Shown here one piece after another: positions 8,199 through 15,791 of a stretch of 44,355 bases of DNA (its first letter is position 1; every line of letters begins with the position of its first letter). The position numbers and the translations under genes are program-made. The DNA is from RUG754 sp964345365 (lineage in GTDB: Bacteria > Bacillota > Clostridia > Peptostreptococcales > Anaerovoracaceae). The notes under the pieces are model-generated. The model saw only the letters and a program-made list of their open reading frames with translations, was not told the DNA's origin and searched no databases. The stretch covers positions 1-44,355 of the forward strand of contig CAYFQR010000009.1 of assembly GCA_964345365.1 (NCBI GenBank). The letters are read 5' to 3'.

Positions 8199-8810
8199 AT
8201 GAGTAATTTAATAAAAAAACTTGCAAATAAATTAAAAGACAGGCCTGTCGGCGTGGTCGGAGAAAGAAAGGAATTCTCAGTGCTCATTCCTTTAATACAG
8301 GATGAGGAGAGCGTTCTTTTCGAAGTGAGAGGCAGCGATATAAGACAGGCGGGAGATGTTTGTTTTCCGGGAGGCAGAATCGAAGAAGGCGAAACTCCGA
8401 TTGAAGCGGCATTAAGAGAAACTGAGGAAGAAATAGGAATCCCGCGAGAAGAAATTAAAATACTCGGGAGATTCGACTCCGTCCTTGAGGTTAACAGGAT
8501 AAGGATGAATACGGTTGTCGGCGTGCTGCCGAAGGACTATAAAGATAAACTGAAATTGGCGGAAAATGAGGTTTCCGAGGTTTTCACGGTTCCAATGTCT
8601 TTCTTTTTGGAAAACGAACCCGATTATTTTAAGGGTGAGATAATACAGGATGATACCGGATTCCCGTATTCAAAGCATAATATCAATCCGGAATATAAGT
8701 GGAGAAAAGCTTATCAGGACATATATTTTTGGCATTTTGACGGACAAGTGATATGGGGCCTCACGGCGGTCGTAATGGAGTGGTTTATTAAGAAACTTAT
8801 AAGGGATTGA
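8199..8810 (+). CDS. Nudix hydrolase, CoA pyrophosphatase type
   Basis: A 203-residue Nudix protein. The Nudix box runs from G59 to I81 (GRIEEGETPIEAALRE then TEEEIG), with the metal-binding REtxEE glutamates. Just before it, LFEVRGSDIRQAGDVCFPGG resembles the extra motif of CoA diphosphatases (NudL/Pcd1 type), which cleave CoA to phosphopantetheine and 3',5'-ADP. This would be cytoplasmic CoA turnover, or clearing of oxidised CoA. The family is confident; the CoA substrate is inferred from the extra motif. The ATG at 8199 has an AGAGAG upstream. A gap of 150 bases and a terminator separate it from the previous gene. Confidence 0.85.
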   Translation: MSNLIKKLANKLKDRPVGVVGERKEFSVLIPLIQDEESVLFEVRGSDIRQAGDVCFPGGRIEEGETPIEAALRETEEEIGIPREEIKILGRFDSVLEVNRIRMNTVVGVLPKDYKDKLKLAENEVSEVFTVPMSFFLENEPDYFKGEIIQDDTGFPYSKHNINPEYKWRKAYQDIYFWHFDGQVIWGLTAVVMEWFIKKLIRD

Positions 8811-8860
8811 ATCGATTGTGTCATTTTCGTGAAAAAGTTCACTAAAAATACAAAAAAGAC

Positions 8861-8889
8861 TTTAATATTGCTGCGAAATAGTTTATAAT
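8861..8889 (+). promoter_or_regulatory. Promoter for the nucleoside transporter operon
   Basis: A perfect TATAAT at 8884-8889 with a poor -35 (TTTAAT, 8861-8866) at 17 bases. It lies 40 bases upstream of the lipoprotein start. Confidence 0.55.
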
Positions 8890-8928
8890 AAAATAACAAT
8901 ATTGCTTATTTCATTTAGGAGGGAAAAA

Positions 8929-10056
8929 ATGAAAAGATTATTAGCATTACTATTATGCTTGACTGTAGTATTCACTTTCTCCGCTTGCGGCGGCGATACT
9001 GCAGGTACGGAAGGTGGAGATGACACCACAACAGCAGTTTCTTTTGATGATATTGATGATAACTGCGAATCGGAAGACGGAACTTACCAGATTGCCATGG
9101 TAACGGACGTAGGTCAGTTAAAGGACGGTTCATTCAACCAGTTTACCTGGAACGGCTGCAAGATGTATGCTCACGAAAACGGTAAGACATACAAGTATTA
9201 TCAGCCTGCAAACGGTTCAAACGCAACTGACGAAGACAGAATCAAAGCTATGACTGACGCTTGTGAAGCAGGCGCAGAGGCGATTGTTGCTCCGGGATTC
9301 TTGCAGATAACAGCCATTTCAACGGTTTCTCCTTTATATCCTGACGTACAGTTCATATTCATCGACGGTTGGGATACCGGACTTCCTAACGTCATCGGCG
9401 TATCATATCAGGAAGAGCAGGCAGGCTATCTTGCAGGCTATGCTACTGTTATGGACGGCTACACCAAGCTCGGATTCTCAGGCGGTGGCGGCGGTTCAAA
9501 CCCTGCTTGCAACAAGTACGGATACGGATTCTGCCAGGGTGCTAACGATGCCGCAGCAGATAAGGGCGTGACAGTAGAAATGAGATATTCCTGGGAATAC
9601 GGCTCACAGTTCAGCGCATCCGATGACTTACAGGCTATGCTTGCAGGCTGGTACAATGCAGGAACGGAAGCTATATTTGTTTGCGGCGGTACAATGAGTA
9701 ACTCCGGTTTCGCTGCTGCAGAAGCTGCAGACGGCAAGATAATAGGCGTTGACACAGACCAGTCAGGACTTTCCGGCACTGTTATCACTTCCGCTACCAA
9801 AGGACTTGCACAGTCCGTTCAGCTTTCACTTGCAGACTTCTATGCAAACGGAATGCTCAGCGGCAGCAAGGTTTACGGAGCTGCTGATGACGCGGTTGGA
9901 ATCCCTACGGACCCTTGGACTCTTGAAACATGGACTCTCGATGAATACAACGCGCTCTTCGATAAAGTTATGAACGGCGAAGTTACAATCGACAATAACC
10001 CTGAAATCAGTGACCCAAGCACGGCAGGTCTCGCAAATATGACTTTTGTCAGCTAA
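8929..10056 (+). CDS. BMP family nucleoside-binding lipoprotein
   Basis: Substrate-binding protein of a BmpA/PnrA-type ABC importer for nucleosides, 375 residues, anchored outside the membrane. It has a lipoprotein signal peptide MKRLLALLLCLTVVFTFSAC with the lipidated Cys at residue 20. The mature protein shows the family pattern: IAMVTDVGQLKDGSFNQ, then IVAPGF, FIFIDGWD, GVSYQEEQAGYLAGY and KIIGVDTDQS. The ATG at 8929 follows AGGAGGG; an upstream TTG at 8902 is rejected. A strong hairpin follows, so it is probably made in excess over the transporter genes behind it. Confidence 0.94.
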   Translation: MKRLLALLLCLTVVFTFSACGGDTAGTEGGDDTTTAVSFDDIDDNCESEDGTYQIAMVTDVGQLKDGSFNQFTWNGCKMYAHENGKTYKYYQPANGSNATDEDRIKAMTDACEAGAEAIVAPGFLQITAISTVSPLYPDVQFIFIDGWDTGLPNVIGVSYQEEQAGYLAGYATVMDGYTKLGFSGGGGGSNPACNKYGYGFCQGANDAAADKGVTVEMRYSWEYGSQFSASDDLQAMLAGWYNAGTEAIFVCGGTMSNSGFAAAEAADGKIIGVDTDQSGLSGTVITSATKGLAQSVQLSLADFYANGMLSGSKVYGAADDAVGIPTDPWTLETWTLDEYNALFDKVMNGEVTIDNNPEISDPSTAGLANMTFVS

Positions 10057-10101
10057 TTTAACAGCTAAAAAGACAGGACGGTTAAAGATTTTAACCTTCT
10101 T

Positions 10102-10132
10102 AATAAGGGGGAAGCGATTCCCCCTTATTTTT
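10102..10132 (+). terminator. Intercistronic terminator between BMP lipoprotein and ATPase genes
   Basis: A perfect 12-bp stem (10102-10113 with 10118-10129) closed by a GCGA tetraloop, followed by T residues. Its place inside the operon suggests partial termination that sets a high ratio of binding protein to transporter. Confidence 0.85.
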
Positions 10133-10158
10133 ACAATTATTAACAAGAAGGATAGATT

Positions 10159-11697
10159 ATGTCGGATTATGTAATTGAAATGAACCACATTCGCAAAGAA
10201 TTCCCGGGAATTGTTGCGAATGATGACATTACGCTTCAATTAAAAAAAGGTGAGATTCACGCACTCCTCGGAGAAAACGGCGCGGGAAAATCCACCTTGA
10301 TGAGTGTACTGTTCGGGCTTTATCAGCCGGAGCAGGGGGAAATAAAAAAAGAAGGACAGGTCGTTAATATAAATAACCCCAACGATGCCAACGCACTCGG
10401 AATCGGGATGGTGCATCAGCACTTTAAGTTGGTTGATGTTTTTACGGTACTTGATAATATCATATTGGGTGCGGAGACGACCGGAAAATTAGGTTTCCTA
10501 AAGAAAAAAGAGGCGAGAGACAAGGTGCTCGCACTTTCAAAAAAATACGGGCTGAATGTAAATGTAGATGCCAAGATAGAGGATATTACAGTTGGAATGC
10601 AGCAGAGGGTAGAGATACTGAAGATGCTTTACAGAGATAACGAAATCCTTATCTTTGACGAACCTACAGCCGTACTTACTCCGCAGGAAATCGATGAACT
10701 CATGGAAATAATGAGGGGATTTGCACGTGAGGGCAAGTCGATCCTTTTCATCACACATAAATTAAACGAAATCATGGCTGTTTCCGACAGGGTAACGGTT
10801 CTTCGCAAGGGCAAGTACGTAGGAACCGTAGAGACCAAGTCCACAAACAAACAGGAACTTTCAAACATGATGGTGGGAAGACCTGTTCAGCTTGAAATCA
10901 TCAAAGATGATGTCGAGCCGGGAGAAACGGTTCTTAAGGTAGAAGGACTTACCGTCCCGTCAAAACTCCAAAAGAATGATGCGGTAAAGAACGTATCATT
11001 TGAAGTAAGGAGCGGTGAGATAGTTTGCATTGCGGGAATAGACGGAAACGGTCAAACCGAGCTTGTGTTCGGTCTGTCGGGACTTGAAAAAGCGAGTGCC
11101 GGTAAAATCGAGCTCATGGGACAGGATATTTCAAAAGCCTCCGTAAGAAAAAGGTCGCTTGCCGGTATGTCGCATATACCTGAAGACAGACATAAACACG
11201 GACTTATTTTAGGATATACCTTAGAACAAAACCTGGTTCTCCAGAAATATAATGAGCCGCGTTTTCAGAATGCCGGATTTATCAGATTTGACGAAGTTCG
11301 AAAGTATGCAAACAAGCTCATAGACGAATATGACATCCGTTCGGGTCAGGGCCCCGTTACCATGACGCGTTCCATGTCGGGAGGCAACCAGCAAAAAGCC
11401 ATCATAGCAAGAGAACTCGATAGAAACGAGCCGCTTCTCATAGCGGTACAGCCTACGAGAGGACTTGATGTCGGTGCGATAGAATATATACATAAGAAGC
11501 TTATCGAAGATAGAGACAAGGGGCACGCAGTCCTTCTGGTGTCGCTTGAACTTGATGAGGTTATAGGTCTGAGCGACAGAATACTTGTCATGTATGAAGG
11601 CGAGATAGTAGGGGAACTCGACCCGAAAAAAACTACGCCTGATGAACTCGGGCTTTATATGTCCGGTGCAAAACGTCAGGAAAAGGAGGACATATAA
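10159..11697 (+). CDS. Nucleoside ABC transporter ATP-binding protein
   Basis: A 512-residue protein with two fused ABC ATPase domains, as in sugar/nucleoside importers (RbsA/YufO type). Domain 1 has Walker A GENGAGKST (38-46), signature VGMQQRVEI in place of LSGGQ, and Walker B ILIFDEPTAVL. Domain 2 has a degenerate Walker A GIDGNGQTE, an intact SGGNQQK signature, and LIAVQPTRGLD in place of the usual Walker B Glu. Such asymmetry is normal in this family. It powers uptake of the nucleoside delivered by the BMP lipoprotein. The start follows AGAAGGA; the permease gene begins one base after the stop. Confidence 0.95.
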   Translation: MSDYVIEMNHIRKEFPGIVANDDITLQLKKGEIHALLGENGAGKSTLMSVLFGLYQPEQGEIKKEGQVVNINNPNDANALGIGMVHQHFKLVDVFTVLDNIILGAETTGKLGFLKKKEARDKVLALSKKYGLNVNVDAKIEDITVGMQQRVEILKMLYRDNEILIFDEPTAVLTPQEIDELMEIMRGFAREGKSILFITHKLNEIMAVSDRVTVLRKGKYVGTVETKSTNKQELSNMMVGRPVQLEIIKDDVEPGETVLKVEGLTVPSKLQKNDAVKNVSFEVRSGEIVCIAGIDGNGQTELVFGLSGLEKASAGKIELMGQDISKASVRKRSLAGMSHIPEDRHKHGLILGYTLEQNLVLQKYNEPRFQNAGFIRFDEVRKYANKLIDEYDIRSGQGPVTMTRSMSGGNQQKAIIARELDRNEPLLIAVQPTRGLDVGAIEYIHKKLIEDRDKGHAVLLVSLELDEVIGLSDRILVMYEGEIVGELDPKKTTPDELGLYMSGAKRQEKEDI

Positions 11698-11698
11698 T

Positions 11699-12979
11699 AT
11701 GCTGAGATTAGAGCCGGGTACCGGTAAAACAAAATGGTACAAAAGTGACGGTGCAATCGGTGTATATTCCGCCCTCATTTCCATCCTGATAGGTATGGCG
11801 GTCGGTGCGCTTCTGATCGTAATCGTCGGTCTTGTTAAAACCAATATTTCAACGAAGGGGATATGGGACGGTGTGAGACTCGTAATGCTCGGGGTTCTTT
11901 CCACAGGCAGAGACGGAGGCGATTTATCATTCGGATTCAATGCCGTGAACATGGGAAATATGCTTTTCCGTGCGGTGCCCCTTATAATGACGGGACTTTC
12001 TGTCGCTGTTGCTTTTAAGACAGGTCTGTTTAATATAGGAGCTGCCGGTCAGTATCTTATGGGAACGGCGGGCACTCTTTCAGTCGGGCTTTGGCTCGGC
12101 CGGGCGGGGGTTCATCCGTTTATTGCCTGGATAGCGGCATTTCTTACCGGTATGATTTTAGGAGGACTCTGGGGAGCGATACCGGGAATATTTAAGGCGC
12201 TTCTAAACATAAACGAAGTTATCACATGCATAATGACGAATTGGATAGCTGCAAACCTTGTGACCTGGTGGTTCGATAACCATGACACATTTAAGAACTC
12301 CGCCGAGGGGGGCAAGATAGGCTATATCATCCCGTTAAAAAATGTAGGCGTTGTAACCCCTAAATTATTTACGGATGTCATCTTTCCCAAATCACAGGCA
12401 AACGGCGGTATATGGATAGCATGTATAATAGCGGTGCTCATGTGGGTGATGATGACAAAGACCACCTTCGGATATGAACTCAGAGCCTGCGGTACCAACA
12501 GACACTCGGCTAAATATGCCGGAATAAACGATAAGAGAAACATAGTTCTGTCAATGGTTATAGCAGGATGCTTGGCAGCTGCGGGAGCTTCACTCTACTA
12601 CCTCTCCGGAAATACCGAGTTCTACTGGTCGACATACCAGAGGCTCCCGGCAGAAGGCTTTAACGGTATCCCTGTAGCACTGCTCGCAACGAATCATCCG
12701 ATAGGCGTGGTATTCACCGGAATTTTTATGTCGATGCTGAATATTTCCGGATTGCAGCTAAAATACCTGACCGCATATAATGAATATATTTCCGATATAA
12801 TCATAGCGGTAATAGTTTATCTCTCGGCGTTCTCAATGCTGTTCAGAGGTATGCTCGCCAAGAGGATAAAATCAAGAGACAACAGCGCGGTTAATGCTAA
12901 CGAAGAATCTGACAATGTTGACGGAGAACCCGTAAAAATATTTAATACTGTAGAACAGGAAGGAGGAAGTGAAGGATGA
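11699..12979 (+). CDS. Nucleoside ABC transporter permease 1
   Basis: A 426-residue inner-membrane permease of the BPD_transp_2 family (YufP/NupB type). Many hydrophobic segments are visible, and the conserved FKTGLFNIGAAGQYLMG region near the middle of the first half and the late YAGINDKRNIVLSM are typical. The ATG at 11699 is preceded by AAGGAGGA. The C-terminus carries a short charged cytoplasmic tail. Its stop overlaps the start of the second permease by four bases (ATGA), so the two are translationally coupled and should form a heterodimeric channel. Confidence 0.93.
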   Translation: MLRLEPGTGKTKWYKSDGAIGVYSALISILIGMAVGALLIVIVGLVKTNISTKGIWDGVRLVMLGVLSTGRDGGDLSFGFNAVNMGNMLFRAVPLIMTGLSVAVAFKTGLFNIGAAGQYLMGTAGTLSVGLWLGRAGVHPFIAWIAAFLTGMILGGLWGAIPGIFKALLNINEVITCIMTNWIAANLVTWWFDNHDTFKNSAEGGKIGYIIPLKNVGVVTPKLFTDVIFPKSQANGGIWIACIIAVLMWVMMTKTTFGYELRACGTNRHSAKYAGINDKRNIVLSMVIAGCLAAAGASLYYLSGNTEFYWSTYQRLPAEGFNGIPVALLATNHPIGVVFTGIFMSMLNISGLQLKYLTAYNEYISDIIIAVIVYLSAFSMLFRGMLAKRIKSRDNSAVNANEESDNVDGEPVKIFNTVEQEGGSEG

Positions 12980-13980
12980 CATTTTTAATTCAGCAGACAA
13001 TGCTATATGCGGTACCGCTTATGATTGTAGCGCTCGCCGGAGTCTGTTCGGAGCGCTCGGGAACCATCAACCTCGCTCTTGAAGGAATCATGATATTCGG
13101 AGCTTTCACCGGAGTGATTTTCGTAAGGATGTTTCAGGATATGGGCATGACGGAGGGACAGGGACAGATTATAATGCTGCTCTCATTATTCCTTTCAGGT
13201 ATATGCGGGACACTGTTCTCAATGCTTCTGGCCTTTTCCGCTATAACACTTAAAGCCGACCAGACAATAGGCGGAACCGCATTAAACATGATTGCACCTG
13301 CAGCGGTAATGTTCTTCATATACATGATAGCTCAGCAGAGTACTCTCGGAATGTCAAAGGGAGGAGCTGCAGGCTGGTTTATGATTAAGCCGTCGACTTT
13401 CGGACTCCCGAAAGATCACAGCTGGGGAATCTTTGACCTTTTCATAAACAAAGTATATCCTGTAACCTATGTATGCATCATAATCTTTATTATTGTTTCG
13501 ATATTTCTCTATAAGACCAAGACGGGACTTAGACTCAGATCATGCGGTGAGAATCCTCATGCCGCCGACTCGCTCGGAATCAATGTCTACAAGATGAGAT
13601 ACTTGGGAGTTGCACTTTCCGGGTTTTTGGCAGGCGTTGGAGGATTTACTTTCGCACTTACCGTATCGAACATGTCTTCAACGGGAGAAGTTGCAGGTTA
13701 CGGTTTCCTTGCTCTTGCCGTAATGATATTCGGTAACTGGACACCGCTTAATATTGCAGCCGGCTCGATAATCTTCGGTCTATTCAAGTGTACAGCAGCG
13801 GTTTATGCGACGCTCGACATAAACGGGGACGGCAGATATATGCTTTCCGAAATCGGAGTAAGTCCGTATGTATATCGAATACTTCCATATCTCATCACCT
13901 TGATAGTTCTGGCATTCACCTCAAAGAACTCCAGAGTTCCGAAGGCGGAAGGAATACCTTACGACAAGGGACAGAGATAG
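12976..13980 (+). CDS. Nucleoside ABC transporter permease 2
   Basis: A 334-residue membrane permease of the same family (YufQ/NupC type). It shows ERSGTINLALEGIMIFGAF near the N-terminus and the family's RLRSCGENPHAADSLGINV loop. It is the last gene of the operon, overlapping the first permease by four bases and followed by a terminator shared with the convergent ZIP gene. Confidence 0.93.
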   Translation: MTFLIQQTMLYAVPLMIVALAGVCSERSGTINLALEGIMIFGAFTGVIFVRMFQDMGMTEGQGQIIMLLSLFLSGICGTLFSMLLAFSAITLKADQTIGGTALNMIAPAAVMFFIYMIAQQSTLGMSKGGAAGWFMIKPSTFGLPKDHSWGIFDLFINKVYPVTYVCIIIFIIVSIFLYKTKTGLRLRSCGENPHAADSLGINVYKMRYLGVALSGFLAGVGGFTFALTVSNMSSTGEVAGYGFLALAVMIFGNWTPLNIAAGSIIFGLFKCTAAVYATLDINGDGRYMLSEIGVSPYVYRILPYLITLIVLAFTSKNSRVPKAEGIPYDKGQR

Positions 13981-13984
13981 CAAT

Positions 13985-14059
13985 AAAAAACCTCTCGCGG
14001 AAATGGGCTGACCTTAAAATATCGGACGCTTTTTGGGGTAACTGTGCGAGAGGTTTTTT
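13985..14059. terminator. Bidirectional terminator between the importer operon and the zip gene
   Basis: AAAAAACCTCTCGC (13985-13998) is the exact reverse complement of GCGAGAGGTTTTTT (14046-14059). The T run follows the stem on both strands, so it can serve both convergent transcripts. The loop is unusually long at 47 bases. Confidence 0.75.
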
Positions 14060-14062
14060 CAT

Positions 14063-14839
14063 TTATCCCAGGGCAACATCAAGTACCATCATAATAACGA
14101 AACCGAGCGCTGCGGCAATAGTTCCGATATTGCTGTGCGGCTCAGCCTGTGCTTCAGGTATGAGCTCCTCGATTACCACATATATCATCGCACCTGCAGC
14201 AAATGCGAGGAGATAAGGAAGGACGGCTATGGCATATCCCGCGAAAAGTACGGTAAGGAAGGCGGCGACCGGCTCCACCGCACCCGAGAGGGTTCCAAAT
14301 ATGAAAGCTTTAAATTTGCTCATGCCTTCCGCTTTGAGCGGCATTGAGATTATCGCACCCTCAGGGAAGTTCTGCATTGCGATTCCAAGAGACAGCGCGA
14401 GTGCGGCGGTCGCACTCATGCCGAAGCCTCCGGAAGAAGCACCCGCGAATGCTACGCCGACCGCCATACCTTCGGGTATGTTATGGAGCGTTACCGCAAG
14501 AAGCAGCATAGTTGACTTCGAAAGTCCGGACTTAAGTCCTTCAGGCTTTTCACTGTTGACGTGAAGGTGAGGGATAAGCTCATCCATTAAAAGCAAGAAG
14601 CCTATACCCAGCAAAAAACCGACCGCTGCGGGAACCCATGATGCGCCGCCTTGCTCCTCCGCCATTTCAAGAGAAGGGATGAGAAGACTCCAGACCGATG
14701 CGGCTATCATAACACCCGAAGCGAAGCCCAATAGGGCTTTTTGTGTTTTTTGCGGTATGCTGCCCTTTAGAAAGAATACCGATGCCGAACCCAGCATAGT
14801 GCCGAAAAAAGGTATCATTAAAGTAATTAACTGTTCCAT
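14063..14839 (-). CDS. ZIP family metal transporter
   Basis: A 258-residue membrane protein of the ZIP (ZupT/GufA) family, which brings Zn and other divalent metals into the cytoplasm. The metal-site motifs HNIPEG (119-124) and QNFPEG (156-161) lie in adjacent helices, and a histidine-containing loop HLHVNSE follows helix 3. Eight hydrophobic segments are consistent with the family. GAMIYVVIEELIPEA near the C-terminus is also typical. On the minus strand its ATG follows AAAGGAA. It stands alone, convergent with the nucleoside importer and divergent from the GntR gene. Confidence 0.92.
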   Translation of the reverse strand: MEQLITLMIPFFGTMLGSASVFFLKGSIPQKTQKALLGFASGVMIAASVWSLLIPSLEMAEEQGGASWVPAAVGFLLGIGFLLLMDELIPHLHVNSEKPEGLKSGLSKSTMLLLAVTLHNIPEGMAVGVAFAGASSGGFGMSATAALALSLGIAMQNFPEGAIISMPLKAEGMSKFKAFIFGTLSGAVEPVAAFLTVLFAGYAIAVLPYLLAFAAGAMIYVVIEELIPEAQAEPHSNIGTIAAALGFVIMMVLDVALG

Positions 14840-14966
14840 GTATGTAATTTCCTTTCGAAAAACGTTTTAACTATATTATTTACATATATACCACAGCACC
14901 CTATGGTTGTAAACATAGGAGAAATGTGTGTAATCAAAAAATATGGAAAACATTTTGGATTCTGTA

Positions 14967-15001
14967 TTGACAAAAACTGTATTATTGGAGTGATACAGTT
15001 T
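14967..15001 (+). promoter_or_regulatory. Promoter and operator of the GntR gene
   Basis: A perfect -35 box TTGACA (14967-14972) is followed by an inverted repeat AAACTGTAT (14974-14982) and ATACAGTTT (14993-15001) with a 10-base centre. It covers the spacer and -10 region, where a repressor would block RNA polymerase. Binding by the adjacent YtrA-type regulator is inferred. Confidence 0.65.
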
Positions 15002-15038
15002 GCGGAATAGGGGTTTTGATATATATGAGGAATAAGAA

Positions 15039-15419
15039 ATGATTGAATTCACGGACTTCAAAATTGAAGAGGGAATACCGGTTTACCTTCAGATAATATA
15101 CTATCTGAAGCGGCAAATTGCCTCGGGGCTTATAAGGGACGGCGACGAACTTCCGTCGAGAAGAATGCTTTCTGCACTTCTCGGCATCAATCCGAATACG
15201 GTTCAGAAAGCATTCAAGGTTCTTGAGGATGAGGGGGTTGTTATCTCAAGCATGGGGGCAAAGAGTTTGATTAAGGTTACGGAAGAGAAAAGAGCAGAGC
15301 TTAAGAGAGAAATCGTCGAAGAACACATAGGCTATATAGTGAAATCTGTAAGACAAATGGGGTTGTCACTTGAGGACACGAAGAGATTAATCGAAAAGTA
15401 TTGGGGGAATGTATTATGA
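15039..15419 (+). CDS. GntR family regulator, YtrA subfamily
   Basis: A 126-residue regulator with an N-terminal winged helix (about residues 10-75: PVYLQIIYYLKRQIASGLI, ELPSRRMLSALLGINPNTVQ, LEDEGVVIS). The C-terminal part is a short helical dimerisation tail of about 45 residues, the size typical of the YtrA subfamily. These repressors usually sit first in an operon for membrane or ABC transport functions and bind a palindrome in their own promoter. That matches the palindrome just upstream and the small membrane protein overlapping its stop codon. Effector unknown. Confidence 0.92.
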   Translation: MIEFTDFKIEEGIPVYLQIIYYLKRQIASGLIRDGDELPSRRMLSALLGINPNTVQKAFKVLEDEGVVISSMGAKSLIKVTEEKRAELKREIVEEHIGYIVKSVRQMGLSLEDTKRLIEKYWGNVL

Positions 15420-15751
15420 AAAACGATTATTTATCCGTGCTTACATTGTATATAAGGCTGACATTCAAAAAGATTTTAGCGGTGCTTTTAATTATGGCGA
15501 CAGTCCAAGCAGTACTTAATTTGTTTGTAGGTGGATTTTTGAGAGCGGCCTTTGTATTTAAGGACGGGAAGCTCGGAGCATGTACTAATTATCTCAGCAT
15601 CTCGGAAGACGGCGGAAATGAAAATTTTATCGGTATTTACGATAAAGACGGTCTCAGATATTTAGGAAAAATAAGAAGTTCTTTGCTATCATCCTGTTTC
15701 GTCTATGACATAAGCGCTGACGGATATGATGTTAAACTGTCGCTCCGCTAA
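15416..15751 (+). CDS. Small membrane protein, unknown function
   Basis: A 111-residue protein with one clear membrane segment (about residues 17-41, ILAVLLIMATVQAVLNLFVGG) and a soluble remainder. Its ATG at 15416 overlaps the GntR stop by four bases, so it is coupled to the regulator. YtrA-type operons normally continue with an ABC ATPase and permeases; here a terminator that includes the stop codon ends the operon. It could be the remnant of a larger permease or a genuine small partner. No family was recognised. Confidence 0.65.
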   Translation: MKNDYLSVLTLYIRLTFKKILAVLLIMATVQAVLNLFVGGFLRAAFVFKDGKLGACTNYLSISEDGGNENFIGIYDKDGLRYLGKIRSSLLSSCFVYDISADGYDVKLSLR

Positions 15752-15773
15752 TCTACTTGCGGAGCGCTTTTTT
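15741..15773 (+). terminator. Terminator of the GntR operon
   Basis: An 8-bp stem CGCTCCGC/GCGGAGCG (15741-15748 with 15759-15766) followed by CTTTTTT. The left arm overlaps the last codons of the small membrane protein. Confidence 0.88.
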
Positions 15774-15785
15774 CAAGTGTATAAT
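15757..15785 (+). promoter_or_regulatory. Promoter of ygiQ, leaderless arrangement
   Basis: TATAAT at 15780-15785 and TTGCGG at 15757-15762 with a 17-base spacer. The ygiQ ATG begins seven bases after the -10 box, where transcription would be expected to start. The -35 lies in the loop and right arm of the preceding terminator. Confidence 0.55.
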
Positions 15786-15791
15786 AAAAAT

